Positions 61,900 through 64,000 of a stretch of DNA of 64,000 nt are shown here, piece by piece. The translations under genes were made by a program, and so were the position numbers. The DNA comes from Ilex aquifolium (taxonomy: Eukaryota; Streptophyta; Magnoliopsida; Aquifoliales; Aquifoliaceae), in assembly GCA_951799425.1 (NCBI GenBank), contig OX637405.1, positions 19,007,089 to 19,071,088 on the forward strand. Reading direction: 5' to 3'. Numbering within the stretch: the stretch's first letter is position 1; each line of letters opens with the position of its first letter. Below the pieces are notes generated by a model that had not been told where the DNA came from, made no database searches, and saw only the letters and a list, made by a program, of their open reading frames with translations.

Positions 61900-63028
61900 T
61901 AAATACCACAAGTAATTTATTGACGCAGAAACCCTATTTGGAAAAAATCGAGGGGAATCAGTCTAGGGTTCACCAAAGCCATCATTTTCTCAAAGTCAGT
62001 TTACAAGTACTCGAGATTTATACCTTAACCAATACCATGGCTAAACGCTCATTCCCTTCAATAAATCTCTCCGTTAGATACACCCAATGATGGTATGGAT
62101 AGTTTCACTTGAATTCTCCATCGCAATGAATTGTCTAAGCCTCAAGCAATCTTCTACGCTAAGGTTCTCGGTATGCACACTTGCCAATGAGTTTTATTTC
62201 AGCCAACCAAGTTCTTCTTCTCCAAGGTGCGAGATTGGATAGGAATCATAAGATGGTAGCCTTTGAATTTAGGGATCTAGGATTGTGGCTGAAGCTCTCA
62301 AGGTGTTAGGTAGATGAAAATTTCCCTAGAATGCTTACAAGAGGCTTACCATAGGTAGGGTTTGTCTTGAAAACGCAGATTCGCGAACGACCGCTTGAGT
62401 ATTGGGAGGATGGTGGTCATCGGAATGAAATTTGGATTCAAACTAGAAAGGCAGAACATGGACTGCTCAACCGAACTCAAGGATCGCTTGAGCCGTCTCA
62501 AGATAGCTCGAGTGGCCAGTGAGCGACCCAGAGGGTAGTCTCCATTGCCTCGCGTATAGCCTTTTCTCGATTTATTACCTAAGTCTTTAGAGACCTCTCT
62601 AGCGAAATCTAACGAACATAGGGTGGTCCCTACTGATTTTTTAAGCCTAAACCAAGCAAAAAAGTAGTTTTCTTGAACACTAATGGGTGTTGCTCAAGAG
62701 GGGTTTACTAATGACTCAATCTATGTTTTCAAAACAGAAAGAGGTTTAGAAAAAATGTTCTTTGAAAAACACCCAGGAGCCTTACACAGATCAATCACCT
62801 ATTCCATTATACACTAATCATCCTAAGTTTAATTTAAGGGTTCTTAGATCTATAAGGTAATTACATTTGTCCTAAGTAAGAAAGTGCATATGGAGAATAC
62901 ATTTGATGCAGCTTGAAGCATGATCTCCTTTCTTCCATTTGACGCTTTTGGATCTTTATCGTTATAACATCATGACTATGCATGTTAAGATTTACATGGA
63001 CTTCACGAAATTAGCCAATTACAAAACA
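61900..63028 (-). repeat. probable copia LTR (SIRE-like), minus strand
   Basis: On the minus strand TTTTGTCACAAAATTACCAA then AGAGGGAGATTATAAG (about 63029-63065) resembles the pre-LTR purine region of SIRE-type copia elements. TGTTTTGTAATTGG follows as a candidate LTR start. No coding sequence is seen. The other end is a guess and no target duplication was found. Confidence 0.35.
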
Positions 63029-63198
63029 TGATCTTATAATCTCCCTCTTTGGTAATTTTGTGACAAAATGCACTAGTAAGAAATTAATATTACAACCCAC
63101 AAATCATTGAACAGAACGAATTGTAAACAAATCTCAACACCAGTGCATAAGTCTCTAAATGCAAGATCTATCTTTTGATGTAGTTTTGAAGATCATAG

Positions 63199-64000
63199 TG
63201 TGACGCTCCATAATTTGGGGGTCATTTCTCAACCCGCGAAAATACCCGTGTATACCGCATAACTTGACACCACGTCATTACATGACCATTCCAAGGTTCA
63301 ATATACATCAATTTGTCCTTATTATTTCACCAATTATATTCTTTAAACAAGAAGGCTCAAAGTCCGAAGGCTTGACAAAGTTATACTTCAATTTTGAAAA
63401 TTTTGGAAGAGTATCGGTACCTACTTCACGTGGTACTAGTACTTATGTGACGGGGGTACCGGTACCTGAGCCCACTGTCCATTGAGGTACCAGTACCTGA
63501 AGCCTTGGTACTAGTACTTGAGCCCACTAGAATCTAGGTACTGGTGGTGCCCGTATGTCGAGGTACCGGTACCTGGGCCTTCTAACAGCGTAGTACCGGT
63601 ACCTAGTCACCTTGGTACCGGTACCTAAGCCCAGATTTTCTCCCAAATTCTGCCATTTTCAACCTCAACTCATCTAATCTCATACAAAATTTACTCAAAC
63701 TCATATAACAACTAATTTTACACAAAATATAGTCCATATGAGTTCATTACACCACTCTTTATGCAACATTACAAGTTCAAATCCAATTATACAATTGTTT
63801 TACAAAAGATGTAATTTAAATCCACATATCGGCTTCTTCTCAACAAGGACCCATGTGAGGGCCATCCACCGGCGCTTGTCCCGCACTTGAAATGTTATAT
63901 CCATAAAGGGTTAGTCACGCTCAACAGGGTATCTTCTAAAAAAGCTACTCCCCAACCTAGATGCATATGAAGTGTTCACATGCGATTCAACAATCAACAA
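63199..64000 (+). repeat. gypsy-type LTR start with palindrome array, runs off window
   Basis: TGTGACGCTCCATAATTTGG is a typical start for plant gypsy LTRs in plus orientation. The next 800 bp are non-coding and contain the palindrome array. No primer site is reached before the window ends, so this remains provisional. Confidence 0.5.
63411..63625. repeat. nine-copy palindrome array, GGTACCGGTACC
   Basis: The 12-bp motif GGTAC(C/T)(G/A)GTAC(C/T) starts at 63411, 63432, 63455, 63486, 63507, 63537, 63562, 63592 and 63614; that at 63537 is degenerate and those at 63411 and 63592 have end changes. Three copies are the perfect palindrome GGTACCGGTACC. Spacing is 21-31 bp. TGAGCCCA or similar follows several copies. 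Confidence 0.92.

Noticed and set aside
63411..63625. CRISPR-like array
   Set aside because: The repeats are 12 bp, the spacing is uneven, the spacers are related, and the genome is a plant's.

Overview
This is a window of nuclear DNA from a plant, most likely a eudicot. It is AT-rich, with GT-AG introns, Ty1/copia and Ty3/gypsy retrotransposons primed by initiator-Met tRNA (TGGTATCAGAGC sites), hAT and Mutator-like DNA elements, a TRIM and a tRNA-derived SINE. I see no bacterial, organellar or rRNA sequence. The species cannot be read from the sequence.

The window is dominated by one host gene on the + strand. Six exons (9506-9685, 13437-13607, 23513-23752, 35971-36060, 36572-36691, 59371-59415) join into an uninterrupted 281-codon frame. 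All splice sites are GT-AG and all introns are phase 0. The product looks like a COMM-domain protein: an N-terminal helical region, a Pro/Leu-rich middle, and a C-terminal COMM domain encoded by exons 4 and 5. The gene spans 49,910 bp for 846 bp of coding sequence. Four of the five introns are inflated, largely by transposable elements, and the last intron alone is 22.7 kb.

Layout. 1-5815: a decayed Ty3/gypsy chromovirus on the minus strand (LTR, integrase, RNase H, RT, protease, gag) with a SINE inserted in its integrase. 5816-6823: the right end of a second gypsy LTR, with primer site and leader, on the plus strand. 6824-8700: a truncated copia element (A), a relative of copia B. 9388-9505: probable promoter/5' UTR. 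Intron 1 holds copia C1. Intron 2 holds an hAT-type element with 8-bp target duplication, copias C2 and D, two Mutator-like elements with 9-bp target duplications, and a copia LTR (J). Intron 3 holds copia E and a terminal-inverted-repeat element that contains a structurally complete copia B. Intron 5 holds copia F, split by a full-length copia G that is itself split by a Mutator-like element; then a 4.7-kb hAT transposon with a decayed transposase gene, a 242-bp TRIM, and copia H. Downstream of the gene (59416-64000) are CT-rich non-coding DNA, a probable copia LTR, and the start of a gypsy-type LTR carrying nine copies of a 12-bp palindrome.

All element coding regions carry stops, frameshifts or deletions, so none looks autonomous. 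The host gene frame is clean, which suggests it is still under selection despite the insertions. Positions of element ends backed by target duplications are firm; others are approximate. All homology calls were made by eye, without database searches.
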